Shown in pieces: positions 48,690-57,453 of a stretch of 64,000 nucleotides of DNA. The stretch lies in contig CAWFOP010000023.1 in the NCBI GenBank assembly GCA_963817465.1, positions 62,001 through 126,000 of the forward strand. Direction: 5' to 3'. The DNA is from CAMPKL01 sp963817465 (GTDB lineage: Bacteria; Acidobacteriota; Terriglobia; Bryobacterales; UBA6623). The notes beneath the pieces were generated by a model that had not been told where the DNA came from, did no database searches, and was given only the letters and a program-made list of their open reading frames with translations. Made by a program: the position numbers and the translations under genes. Each line of letters starts with the position of its first letter. Position 1 is the first letter of the stretch.

Positions 48690-50732
48690 ATGCCGGATCG
48701 TCCCCCATCTACGCGGCGAACGCTGATGCACCCCGGCCCCGGGATCGCCGTGCTTGCGGGCGCGACGGTGACGGTCAGCCCTTATGTGTTCTCGTTCGGC
48801 GACCTGCTGGGCGTATTGGATCGGCCGGGCTGGCTGCCCGTGCCGCAGTTCTGGATGCTCGCCGCCGGATGCGTCGTGCTGGCGATCGGCGGGCTGACGA
48901 TGAACGCCACCCGGGTTTGGGACCAGGGACTGGTCACGGCGGGCGTGGCGGCCATTGTGTTGGCACTGGCGCCCGCTTTGACCCAGCGTCCGAGCCTGGC
49001 GCTGGCGATCCTGCTCATCGCCCTGTACGTCATCTTCGAATCCTGGGAATCGGATGCGCCGTTCCAATTGCGCAGCCGCGCGCTGATCCCCAAGAGGAGC
49101 GAGCTGAGCGCCGCCGCCGCTCGAGCCGCTGCGATGACCGCCGTGGCAGGGCAGTTGACGCTAGTCGTTTTCTTTCGGACGCCCGAGAATCTCTACAGCT
49201 TGCTGGGTCTCACCGCGGCGAGCGCTTTTTTGTTGCGCTGGTCCCAGCGGGTGCGAGCCGAACGGCGTGCGGCGGCGATCCTGGCGAGCGTCGTCGCATT
49301 CGCATCCCCGCTCATGCTTTGGTTTTGGAGTCCGATTGCGGCGCACGCGTTGATGCTTGCCGTGACGCTTTGGCTGGTCCCTTCGCCGGAATCTCGGAGC
49401 ATGGCCGACAGCCCAGAAGTGCTGCGTCAGCATCCGGCCGTTCCGCTGGTGTCGTCGTTCGCCTTGCTGTGCGCGGGCGGCACGTTGCTGTTGTTGGTTC
49501 CGGCGGCGACGACGGCCGAGCTGGGAATCTCCGCCGTGGACGCGGTCTTCACGGCGGTCAGCTCCGTCTGCGTGACGGGTCTGATCGTGCTCGATACGCC
49601 CAACGATTTCACGCCGCTGGGGCAGGGCATCATCCTTCTGCTGATTCAGTTGGGCGCGTTGGGAATCATGAGCTACTCGGCGGCGATCTTGATTTCGCTG
49701 GGCAGACGCATGGGACTGCGGCAGGAGTCGATGGTGGCTTCGAGCCTCAACGCGGCGGATCGGGCGCACCTACGGGTCATCCTGAAGCGCATGTTGCAGT
49801 TCACCTTCACGTGCGAGGGCGTGGGCGCGATCCTTTTGGGCTTGTTCTTTTGGAGCGAGGGGGATCGCGCGGGGCAAGCGATTTGGCGTGGACTGTTCAC
49901 CGCGATCTCGGCGTTTTGCAACGCCGGCTTCGCGCTGCAGAGCGACAGCCTCATCCCGTATCAGAGCAATCCGTGGATCTTGCACGTGGTGGCCGTCTTG
50001 ATCATCCTCGGCGGCCTGTCTCCCGTGGTGGCGTTCTCGATTCCGGGGCTGGTGCGTCGCAAGGAACGCAGCGCGCAAGTCAAAATCATCCTGTCCGTAA
50101 GCGCCATTCTGCTATTCGCGTGCTTCGTCTTGATCGCCGCTCTCGAATGGAACGGAGCTCTGCGGGGACTGTCGCCGATCGATCGGATCAACAACGCCTG
50201 GTTCCAATCGGTGACCTTGCGGACGGCCGGCTTCAACTCGGTCTCATTCGAAGCGCTGCATCCGACTACCATCATCATCATGGTGGCCGCGATGTTCATC
50301 GGCGGCAGCCCCGGCGGCACGGCCGGAGGCATCAAGACGACGACGGCGGCGGTGATGGCGTTGGCCGTGATGACCGCCGTGCAGGGCCGCCGGGAAGCGA
50401 CCGTATTCGGCAAGCGCATCCCGACGACGACGGTCGATCGCGCCGCCGCCATCACGACGATCGGCGCACTTTCGCTGCTTTTGACTCTGATCGCGTTGCT
50501 GTTGACTCAAGCCATCCCGGGTTCGTGGGCGCTGTTCGAGGCCGGCTCGGCCTTGGCGACGGTAGGGCTGTCGCTGGGCGCAACGGCGCATCTGGATTCG
50601 GTGGGCAAGATCATCATCATCGTGGCGATGTTCGCCGGCCGCGTCGGACCGCTTTCGTTGTTCGCGTTCTTGGCGACCCTCGAGACCCGCAGGGACGCCA
50701 AGCGACCCGCCGAGGCGATTGACGTCGGCTGA
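48690..50732 (+). CDS. trkH: Trk/Ktr potassium channel subunit with N-terminal membrane extension
   Basis: 680 residues, against about 450-480 for KtrB. Residues from about 250 on form the TrkH/KtrB channel: selectivity-loop segments DAVFTAVSSVCVTGL, GLFTAISAFCNAGF, QSVTLRTAGFNSV and FEAGSALATVGLS, one per repeat, each with the key Gly. Residues about 12-230 add some six extra membrane helices (ILLIALYVIFES, LILVVFF-like) of unknown purpose. It forms the K+ uptake channel in the inner membrane, gated by the TrkA-like protein encoded next. Confidence 0.87.
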   Translation: MPDRPPSTRRTLMHPGPGIAVLAGATVTVSPYVFSFGDLLGVLDRPGWLPVPQFWMLAAGCVVLAIGGLTMNATRVWDQGLVTAGVAAIVLALAPALTQRPSLALAILLIALYVIFESWESDAPFQLRSRALIPKRSELSAAAARAAAMTAVAGQLTLVVFFRTPENLYSLLGLTAASAFLLRWSQRVRAERRAAAILASVVAFASPLMLWFWSPIAAHALMLAVTLWLVPSPESRSMADSPEVLRQHPAVPLVSSFALLCAGGTLLLLVPAATTAELGISAVDAVFTAVSSVCVTGLIVLDTPNDFTPLGQGIILLLIQLGALGIMSYSAAILISLGRRMGLRQESMVASSLNAADRAHLRVILKRMLQFTFTCEGVGAILLGLFFWSEGDRAGQAIWRGLFTAISAFCNAGFALQSDSLIPYQSNPWILHVVAVLIILGGLSPVVAFSIPGLVRRKERSAQVKIILSVSAILLFACFVLIAALEWNGALRGLSPIDRINNAWFQSVTLRTAGFNSVSFEALHPTTIIIMVAAMFIGGSPGGTAGGIKTTTAAVMALAVMTAVQGRREATVFGKRIPTTTVDRAAAITTIGALSLLLTLIALLLTQAIPGSWALFEAGSALATVGLSLGATAHLDSVGKIIIIVAMFAGRVGPLSLFAFLATLETRRDAKRPAEAIDVG

Positions 50733-50742
50733 GGAGGAACGA

Positions 50743-51402
50743 TTGACCAAACAAGTCTTGATTGTCGGTTTGGGGAGGTTCGGCATGAGCCTGGTGCGCG
50801 CGCTGAATGCGCGCGGCGTCGAGGTCTTGGCCGTCGACCGCAACCCCGACCGCGTCGAAGCCGCCGCCGCGGAAGCGAGCGAAGCCATCGCACTCGATGC
50901 GACCAACGAAGACGACCTCGCCAAGACGCGCCCTTCCGACCGCGACCTGTGCATTTGCGCGATCGGCGACGAATCGAACGAGGGGTCGATTCTTTGCACG
51001 GCGCTGTTGCGCCAGCTCGGCGCGAGCCGCATCGTCTCCCGTGCGACCAGCATCCTGCAGGGGCGCATTCTCAAGCTTGTCGGCGCGCATGAAGTCGTCA
51101 ATCCTCTAGAAGACTTCGGTCAGCGCTTCGCCGATCAATTCGCGTTCGAGCGGTTGCGCGGCGAACTGCCGCTAGGCGGGGACCTGGTGATCGCCGAGGT
51201 GCAGACGCCGAAGGGGTTCGCCGGACAATCCTTGGCCGAGCTGAGGCTTCCGGCGCGCTACTCGGTGACCATCGTCGCGACGCGCCGCGGCGAAGCGGGG
51301 GAGGTGCTGTTGCCCACGCCCGATCAACGGCTCGAGGTCGAGGACATCATGATCGTGGTGGCGCGCAAGAGCGCGATCGTGCGCTTGGTCGAGGCGGCGT
51401 AG
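50743..51402 (+). CDS. trkA: TrkA/KtrA NAD-binding regulator of potassium uptake
   Basis: 219 residues. The TTG at 50743 is chosen because GAGGAGG ends five bases upstream and no ATG is near; the gene begins 11 bases after trkH ends. An RCK-N Rossmann domain (VLIVGLGRFGMSLVRAL, VLAVDRNPDRVE, ALDATNEDDL) is followed by an RCK-C (TrkA_C) domain (GFAGQSLAELRLPARY, DQRLEVEDIMIVVA). It gates the TrkH channel by nucleotide binding at the cytoplasmic face. Confidence 0.88.
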   Translation: MTKQVLIVGLGRFGMSLVRALNARGVEVLAVDRNPDRVEAAAAEASEAIALDATNEDDLAKTRPSDRDLCICAIGDESNEGSILCTALLRQLGASRIVSRATSILQGRILKLVGAHEVVNPLEDFGQRFADQFAFERLRGELPLGGDLVIAEVQTPKGFAGQSLAELRLPARYSVTIVATRRGEAGEVLLPTPDQRLEVEDIMIVVARKSAIVRLVEAA

Positions 51403-51404
51403 CC

Positions 51405-52082
51405 ATGCATCTCCGCAAACAGAGTCGAACCGCATTCGGGCTGATCCTGTCGCTGCAGCTTGCCACCTCATTCGGCGCCATCGCCTTGCTCTCCCGCATG
51501 GGCCCCGCCATCGCCAAAGTCGCGGAAGAAAACGTAGAGTCGCTGACGGCCGTGGAGAAGATGATGGCGGCGCTCACGGCGCCTCCCGAGGAAGCGGAGA
51601 CGGCGCGCCGGAGCTTCGAGGAGGCATATCGGCGCGCCGACCGCAATGTGACGGAGAACGACGAGAGGCCGTTGCTGCTCGAGATTCGCGACCAAACCGA
51701 CGGCGCCTTCAGCGGCGATCGGGAAGCGCGGGAAAGTCTGGTCGTCGCTCTGGAACAACTGGCCGAAGTCAACCGCCAAGCTCTGCATAAGGCCGACCAG
51801 GAGGCGCGGCGCCTCGCGCAGGCCGGCGCCTGGGCGGCGGTGATCCTCGCGCTGGTGTCGTTCCTGCTGGTGCGCGTCGTCGCCCATCGCGTCGATGCGG
51901 AGTTCGTGATGCCGATCCTGGACGTCGCGGACGCCCTCAGATCCGCATTGCAGGGGGACGGGTTCCGGCGCTGCGCGGGCCGCAACGCCAGCCCCGAAAT
52001 CCAAAGCATCGCCAACGGCGTCAATCACCTGCTCGACGAAAGGCGCGCGGTGAAGCCTAAAGTCCCCTCAGCAGCCCTTTGA
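51405..52082 (+). CDS. Two-helix membrane protein with HAMP-like end, no output domain
   Basis: 225 residues beginning two bases after trkA. Helix one (AFGLILSLQLATSFGAIALL) and helix two (AGAWAAVILALVSFLLVRVVA) flank a polar helical periplasmic domain like a histidine-kinase or chemoreceptor sensor bundle. A HAMP-like stretch follows (VMPILDVADALRSA), but the protein stops where a kinase would start. The stop overlaps the convergent gene's end by 26 bases. It may sense a condition for the Trk system. Confidence 0.65.
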   Translation: MHLRKQSRTAFGLILSLQLATSFGAIALLSRMGPAIAKVAEENVESLTAVEKMMAALTAPPEEAETARRSFEEAYRRADRNVTENDERPLLLEIRDQTDGAFSGDREARESLVVALEQLAEVNRQALHKADQEARRLAQAGAWAAVILALVSFLLVRVVAHRVDAEFVMPILDVADALRSALQGDGFRRCAGRNASPEIQSIANGVNHLLDERRAVKPKVPSAAL

Positions 52083-53166
52083 TGTAGCCGACGGCGTACG
52101 ACCAAGCAGCCTCGGACCGCGTGTCGTCGGGAAACTTCGGCACGTGATCGGGGTGCAGCAGCTTGTCGTAGCCGACTTCTTGCAATGCTGCGAGGGCGGC
52201 TCGCATGTCGGCCTGCCCCACGTCGACGAACGTCTCGGTGTAGCGCAAGTGCGGGACTTCGCGAATCACGTTGCGGAAGTGCACATGGTTGATTTGACGG
52301 CGCCGGCCGAACCAGCGAATCACGGCAACCGGATCTTCGCCCATCTCGGTCGTTACGCCCGTGTCGAACGTGATGCCGTTGTAGGGACTCGGCGCGGTTT
52401 CGGCGACCCGCATCAATCCTCCGACCGTCCCGAGAATCTGTGCGCAGCCGCGGTAGGTCGGCGGCGGCGGATCGTTCGGATGGACCGCCAGAAAGACGCC
52501 GGCCTTCGCGGCCTCGGGAACGACCGCCCCGAGGAAATATTCGTACCGCTCCCAAAGGTCTTGAGCGGAATGCTCGCCGACGTCGGGCAGGAGGGGCAGG
52601 TCCTTCGAGCGATCGTAGTCATGCGCCGCAAGCTGCGTCCCGCCGCGGCCCTCGCGCGTGTAGTAGCCGCCCATCGCTCGCAGCGCGTACCAGTTGTACT
52701 CGACCACGGGAACGCCGACGCGTCCGGCGACATGGATCGATTCGATCACATCCGCGATCTGCTTGTCGCGGCCCGGACGTCCCAGAATCGCGTCTCGAAA
52801 GTCGTGCAGCATCAAGTTGCCGATCTTGAGGCCGTAGGATTCCGCCTTGTCCTTGAGCGCCTGGATTTCAGCGTCCTTCCACGGGCCGCGGTCGGTGTCC
52901 GTCGAGCCGTCGGGCAGGATGACGCGGCCCTCCGGCGAATAGGTGGGCGCGTTGGGCCCCCCGGCGGTGATCCAGCGAACGCCGATCCGCTGCATGAAGC
53001 GCAGCGTCTCGTCGCCGAAGCCGCTCGCCGGAAAGGTCAGCTTGATGCCCGGCTCGTCGAAACCAGCCGCGTCGGCGGCGCCGGCGGTCAGCGCCGCCAG
53101 ACCCGAGGCGGCCAGGCCCGACGCCGCCAAGCGGAGACAGTCGCGCCGTGTTTTCAGCGTGCTCAC
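52057..53166 (-). CDS. Tat-exported mannonate dehydratase (UxuA)-like protein
   Basis: 369 residues from GTG 53166, which overlaps the preceding gene's TGA (GTGA). The N-terminus TRRDCLRLAASGLAASGLAAL is a twin-arginine-type signal. The TIM barrel shows UxuA family motifs: VHPNDPPPPTYRG, ITFDTGV, DPVAVIRWFG, INHVHFRNV, ETFVDVGQADM and LHPDHVPKF. UxuA dehydrates mannonate in uronate catabolism in the cytoplasm; an exported version is unusual and its substrate may differ. Co-transcribed with the esterase. Confidence 0.8.
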   Translation of the reverse strand: MSTLKTRRDCLRLAASGLAASGLAALTAGAADAAGFDEPGIKLTFPASGFGDETLRFMQRIGVRWITAGGPNAPTYSPEGRVILPDGSTDTDRGPWKDAEIQALKDKAESYGLKIGNLMLHDFRDAILGRPGRDKQIADVIESIHVAGRVGVPVVEYNWYALRAMGGYYTREGRGGTQLAAHDYDRSKDLPLLPDVGEHSAQDLWERYEYFLGAVVPEAAKAGVFLAVHPNDPPPPTYRGCAQILGTVGGLMRVAETAPSPYNGITFDTGVTTEMGEDPVAVIRWFGRRRQINHVHFRNVIREVPHLRYTETFVDVGQADMRAALAALQEVGYDKLLHPDHVPKFPDDTRSEAAWSYAVGYIKGLLRGL

Positions 53167-54056
53167 GGGCGCACCAGTCGCCGGCTGACCAGCCAGTCCC
53201 ATAGGCGGTCCTCCCAGGAGTCGACCGGTCCGTCGAAGGGCCGTAACGCGAACCCGTGCCCGCCGGTGGTGTAGAGATGCATTTCGACAGGCACGTCGTG
53301 GTCGAGCAGCGACAGGTAGAGATCGACGGTCGTGTAGACATGCGAGCGATCGTCGGAAGCGCACACCAGAAAGCTCGGAGGGGAGTCGTCACGGGCATTG
53401 ATGGTTCCACGCCGATATCCCGGATAGACGACCACCGCGAAGTCGGGACGCGAGCTGACGCGCTCGATGGGGTCTTGCGCTTGCGGGTCGCCCTTTTTGA
53501 AGCGCGTCTCGATCAGCGCCGCCAGCTCGCCTCCCGCCGAGAAGCCGATTACCCCGATCTTGTCGGGCTCAACGCCCCATTCGGCGGCTCGGCTGCGGAT
53601 CAGCCGCATGCCGCGGGAGGTGTCCGCCAGAGCATGATCTTCGACGTTGTACGCAGTGCGCTGCAAGGGCGCGCCGCGCACGTACGAAAGTCGATACTTG
53701 AGCACGAACGCGGCGACGCCTCGCTCGTTGAGCCACTCCGCGATGTCGTAGCCTTCCTTCTCGATCACGACCTGGTTGTGACCGCCGCCGGGGATGACGA
53801 GCATCGCCGTGCCGTTGGCTTTGCCGGCGGGCGGCAAGAAGGCGTAGACGGAAGGCCGATGAACCTCGGTGAAGTTGCCGGGCAGACCGAGCTTGGCGTA
53901 CTTGGCGTCGTTGACGGGCTGGGAAACCTCGTCCTTGGAGATGCCCTCGAAGCCCGGAGGGCCTCCCGGCCAGAGCAGGATCTGTTGGCCGCGATCGGCG
54001 CCGAAGGCGAGCGAAGCCGCGAAACAGAGCGGCAGAAGCCAGTGGAGCTTGAGCAT
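53163..54056 (-). CDS. Exported alpha/beta hydrolase (acetyl-xylan-esterase-like)
   Basis: 297 residues with signal peptide LLPLCFAASLAFGAD. The oxyanion strand MLVIPGGGHNQV, nucleophile GFSAGGE, acid in CASDDRSH and His in TTGGHGFAL make a complete Ser-Asp-His triad as in BD-FAE/Axe-type polysaccharide esterases. Coupled by overlap with the mannonate-dehydratase-like gene, suggesting removal of acyl groups from a uronic-acid-containing glycan before further breakdown. Confidence 0.82.
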   Translation of the reverse strand: MLKLHWLLPLCFAASLAFGADRGQQILLWPGGPPGFEGISKDEVSQPVNDAKYAKLGLPGNFTEVHRPSVYAFLPPAGKANGTAMLVIPGGGHNQVVIEKEGYDIAEWLNERGVAAFVLKYRLSYVRGAPLQRTAYNVEDHALADTSRGMRLIRSRAAEWGVEPDKIGVIGFSAGGELAALIETRFKKGDPQAQDPIERVSSRPDFAVVVYPGYRRGTINARDDSPPSFLVCASDDRSHVYTTVDLYLSLLDHDVPVEMHLYTTGGHGFALRPFDGPVDSWEDRLWDWLVSRRLVRP

Positions 54057-54110
54057 AGCGCCAACACTCTAACGCATCGGCGCACGGATCGGCCGCCCCC
54101 GGGGAACCGG

Positions 54111-55271
54111 TTAGCGAATGCTGAGCATGCGCATCCACTTGCTTTGGCGGCCGCGCTTTTCGCCGGCGGCGTCTTCCGCGCCGAGGGCGCCGCTGACGAA
54201 CTCTTCGATGCTGCGGCCCAGGCGGCTGTCGTCGGAGACCAGACCGCCGCGCATGGTGGCCGCGCTGACCGCATCGTAGTCGTTGGGCAGCGTCGCCGAC
54301 ACCTTCATGCCGACGGCCTCTTCGAGGGCGTCGAGCGCGATGGCGTTTCGGGAATCGGATCGATTGACGACGAACCGGATCGCTTCCTGCGCCACGCCGG
54401 CGGCGCGCAGCCGCTCGCGGCGGCGTCCGGCCAAGTGCGCTGACACCAGCTCCGCGGTGCTGACCAAATACAGCGCTTCGGCGTCACGTGCGATCTGGCG
54501 GGCGTTGGGCGGCATCGACGCCGGCAGGTCGGCGATGACGAAGTCGAAATGGGCGGCGGCTGACCGCGCCGCCTCCGGCAGGCGGTCCGCCAGATCGTCG
54601 AACAGCGGCTCGCCGGCGGCCGGACTGGGTAGGATGCGGAGTCCTTTCCATTCGGTTGTGATGCGGCTCCAGAGGTCGCCGAGCGTATCCAGCCGTCCCA
54701 GCGCGTGGCCCAGGTGGTAGGCCGGCTTGATGCCTAGGCGGAAGCAGACGACGCTGCAATCGAGGTCGCAGTCGAGCAGCAGCACGCTCTTGCCCGTGCG
54801 GCGATACACGCTGTGTGCGAAGTGGACGGCGAGCGTTGAGGCGCCGTCGTTGGGCTGCGCCGGCGAGAACGCAATCAACCTTCCCGCGGCGCTAATCGGC
54901 CCCGAGCGCGGCATGCTCGCGAGAAGATTTTCGAGCTTCGAGCGCTCGAACGGGGGCCACAGGTAGTCGCGTGCGCCCGCGCGCATCGCATCGAGCATCA
55001 GGTTCGCCGACTCCCCCTCACCGATCGCCGCGATGGGCGCGGCCGGAACGGCGGAGTGCAGCAAGCGCAGCGCCTCGAGGCCGCGATCGCGGTCGCTTAG
55101 GCCGACGATGACGATGCCGACGTCGCCGGCTTGAAAATTCGAGATATCGGAACCCGACGGGTAGCTCGCGATCTCGTCGATTTGGAGATCCGGCGCAAGC
55201 TCGGCCAATGCCTCGCGCAAGGACTCCGCCCGAGGGTCGTCGGGCCAGCAAATGATAATTCGAGCCGACAT
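54111..55271 (-). CDS. Second CpaE/TadZ-like ATPase
   Basis: 386 residues from ATG 55271 (MSARIIICWPDD). The N-terminal receiver-like domain (IVIVGLSDRDRG, MRAGARDYLWPPFE) precedes a MinD-type ATPase whose Walker A is strongly degenerate (AQPNDGAST, no Lys) but whose other strands persist (VLLLDCDLDCSVVCFRLG, FDFVIADLPASMPP, RFVVNRSDS). CpaE-like proteins localise Tad pili; none are encoded nearby. Same layout as the 23851-25021 gene but divergent in sequence. Confidence 0.78.
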   Translation of the reverse strand: MSARIIICWPDDPRAESLREALAELAPDLQIDEIASYPSGSDISNFQAGDVGIVIVGLSDRDRGLEALRLLHSAVPAAPIAAIGEGESANLMLDAMRAGARDYLWPPFERSKLENLLASMPRSGPISAAGRLIAFSPAQPNDGASTLAVHFAHSVYRRTGKSVLLLDCDLDCSVVCFRLGIKPAYHLGHALGRLDTLGDLWSRITTEWKGLRILPSPAAGEPLFDDLADRLPEAARSAAAHFDFVIADLPASMPPNARQIARDAEALYLVSTAELVSAHLAGRRRERLRAAGVAQEAIRFVVNRSDSRNAIALDALEEAVGMKVSATLPNDYDAVSAATMRGGLVSDDSRLGRSIEEFVSGALGAEDAAGEKRGRQSKWMRMLSIR

Positions 55272-55369
55272 GCGTTGAGGAGACCCTGGAGGGGCCCCCA
55301 CTGCATTGATCGGCGAACCGCGGCGAACGGTGTAGGAATGCGCCCGGCGACGAGTCTCGCTACGCTCCC

Positions 55370-56611
55370 TCAGGCTTCGACGACGCGCTCGTTCTTTGCG
55401 TCCCAAGACAGATACTTGCGCTTGCGGTACGACTCGACCGCCATCTGACAAGCCATTGCGCCCCAGAAGCCCAAGTCCACGTCGCACTTGAGCTCTTCGC
55501 CGAAGCGAATCGCGTTGTGCAGGTTGTGGTGGTGCAGCGCCATGTCTTCGCCGCCCGCTTTGCTGTGTGTCGCGGGCTTGGTTTCGTCCCGGAACATCGA
55601 CTCGGGCGTGATCTCGAAACCTTCCTCGGTGAATTCGAGAGTGGCCTTGTGACCGCGGATCACGTGCCGGATCTTGGTCTCATTGGCCATCGATGAAACG
55701 AGTAATACGTTGATTCCCTCGGGATACTCGAGCATGGCGTTGAAAGTGTCCGGGATCTCGGCCACGCTGTTTTCCCAGTAGAACTGTCCGCCGGTGGCGA
55801 CGACGCGCGACGGCGCGGTCAGCTTGCACGCCTTCAAGATGCGCGTCAGCCGGTGCACGAACAGGTCGGTCGCGATGCCGCCTGAGTAATCCCAGTAACG
55901 CCGCCACGCGAAGAAGCGATCGGGCTCCCAGGGCCGCTCGGGCGCGGAGCCCAGCCAAGTCTTCCAATCGAGATTGTCTCCCGGGCGCGCCGCCGCGGTG
56001 TCTTCGCGGCCGCCGAAGAAGTCGTCCTCGTCGGTGTTGCGCGAGTAGTCGATGTGGGCCATGACGGGCTTGCCGATGGCGCCTTCGGCGATATACTGGG
56101 CGGCCGTTTCGTAGGAGTTGTCGGACATGCCCTGCACGCCGCACTGCAGCTTGACGCCGCTCTGCTTGACCTTGCGCCGCACCAGCAGGCCCTCCTCGAT
56201 CGAGTACGTCAACGGCTTTTCGCAGTAGACGTGCAGGCCCTGGTCGATGGCGTCCATCGTGATGTGCGAATGCCAGTGTTCCGGAACGGACACGACCACG
56301 TAATCGAGTCCTTTGAGCTCGAGCAGCTTGCGGTAGTCGTGGAACGGCTTGCCGCCGGTCAGCTCAGCCGCGGCGTCGAGCCGCGGCTGATAGAGATCGC
56401 AAACGGCGGCGATCTCGACGTTGTCTTGATCGGCCAACTGCATCAAGGCCCGCATATGGCCGTTCGCGTTGCCCCCTGCTCCGATGACGCCGACGCGCAG
56501 GCGATCGTTCGCGCCGATGACGCGGGGAGGAGCTGGAGCGGCCGCGGCGGAGGCTGTTGCGGCAAGGGTTCCGGCGACGAAAGAACGTCGAGAAATCGGG
56601 CGAGAAGTCAT
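55370..56611 (-). CDS. Tat-exported Gfo/Idh/MocA-family oxidoreductase
   Basis: 413 residues. A twin-arginine signal (PISRRSFVAGTLAATASAAAA) is followed by an NAD(P)-binding Rossmann fold (RVGVIGAGGNANGHMRAL) and the family's catalytic Lys motif EKPLTYSIEEG. The C-terminal alpha/beta substrate domain includes DLFVHRLTRILK. Members oxidise sugars or cyclitols with tightly bound NAD, and Tat-exported forms are common in glycan-degrading bacteria. Substrate unknown. Confidence 0.85.
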   Translation of the reverse strand: MTSRPISRRSFVAGTLAATASAAAAPAPPRVIGANDRLRVGVIGAGGNANGHMRALMQLADQDNVEIAAVCDLYQPRLDAAAELTGGKPFHDYRKLLELKGLDYVVVSVPEHWHSHITMDAIDQGLHVYCEKPLTYSIEEGLLVRRKVKQSGVKLQCGVQGMSDNSYETAAQYIAEGAIGKPVMAHIDYSRNTDEDDFFGGREDTAAARPGDNLDWKTWLGSAPERPWEPDRFFAWRRYWDYSGGIATDLFVHRLTRILKACKLTAPSRVVATGGQFYWENSVAEIPDTFNAMLEYPEGINVLLVSSMANETKIRHVIRGHKATLEFTEEGFEITPESMFRDETKPATHSKAGGEDMALHHHNLHNAIRFGEELKCDVDLGFWGAMACQMAVESYRKRKYLSWDAKNERVVEA

Positions 56612-56698
56612 GGCGCGATTATATCGTCGAACGCCGAAGAAATTCGGACTCGGTTGTCGCGCACCCTCGGCGGCACCGCAATCGACCCTGACCGAAGA

Positions 56699-57361
56699 TC
56701 AATGCGCGGTCTCGAATGAGAAGCTTGCCGCACTCGGCGTGAGGCCGAATTCACAACCGATTTGCGCCGCGACGGCGTCGACGAAAAAGCCGTTGCTGCG
56801 GCGCCGGATCTCCGGCTCGGGCCGGTTGGGAAACGCCACGTGCTCGAGCTCGTGCAAGAAAACAGACAGCAGAGCCGCGCGGAACCGGACGTCGTCGCTC
56901 AACCGTTCGAGGTCTTGATTGCAAGCGGCGGCAAGACCCGCCAGCGGGAGCGGGTTCCAGGCGCGGATGGACTCGACGGCGAGGTCGATTTCACCGATTC
57001 CGCCGTTGGTGTCGGCCGCGATGCGGCGCGAGAGCAGACCATGGGTGGGTTCGGGATGATGATGTCCCAAACAAGTGCAAACGTTGTGGCGCCGCAAGTC
57101 GGCGACGACGACCGCGGGAAGCTTGGAGAGGATTTCGGAATACGTCGCGCGAACGGCGACCGGCAGGCTGGGGAATGTGAACCGCAGCACATCGGCGAGG
57201 CTCGACGCGAACCAGGCGCGTCCGCGCGGATAACTCGCCACGACAAGCGGCAGAGCATCGCCGGCGGTGATCAGTAACTCGCCCTTGCCTACGAGTCGTT
57301 CGGTGAAATCGGCCAGCAAACTCGTCGAGCCCGCTCGCTTCCGCCTCCGCCGCAGTCGCAT
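56699..57361 (-). CDS. Zincin-like protein with HELEH motif, unknown family
   Basis: 220 residues, ATG at 57361 preceded by AAGGAGGGGTC. No signal peptide; the first ten residues are very basic (MRLRRRRKRAG). HELEH at 170-174 (VFLHELEHVAF) fits the HExxH zinc site of metallopeptidases, and further Glu/Asp candidates follow (PEPEIRR, FVDAV). A Cys/His cluster CTCLGHHHPEPTH (about 95-107) is unusual. I do not recognise the family; peptidase activity is an inference. Confidence 0.6.
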   Translation of the reverse strand: MRLRRRRKRAGSTSLLADFTERLVGKGELLITAGDALPLVVASYPRGRAWFASSLADVLRFTFPSLPVAVRATYSEILSKLPAVVVADLRRHNVCTCLGHHHPEPTHGLLSRRIAADTNGGIGEIDLAVESIRAWNPLPLAGLAAACNQDLERLSDDVRFRAALLSVFLHELEHVAFPNRPEPEIRRRSNGFFVDAVAAQIGCEFGLTPSAASFSFETAH

Positions 57362-57453
57362 GACCCCTCCTTATCTGCATGGTATCGCCTCAGTCAAGGG
57401 CGTCCATTAGGCTCCTGCTATGCTCCTTAGTAGCTTTTCCACCTAGATCAGGC

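Noticed and set aside
48557..50722. A 721-codon plus-strand frame over trkH
   Set aside because: It lies in another frame of trkH, whose membrane helices and selectivity loops are unmistakable; the overlapping translation is low-complexity.
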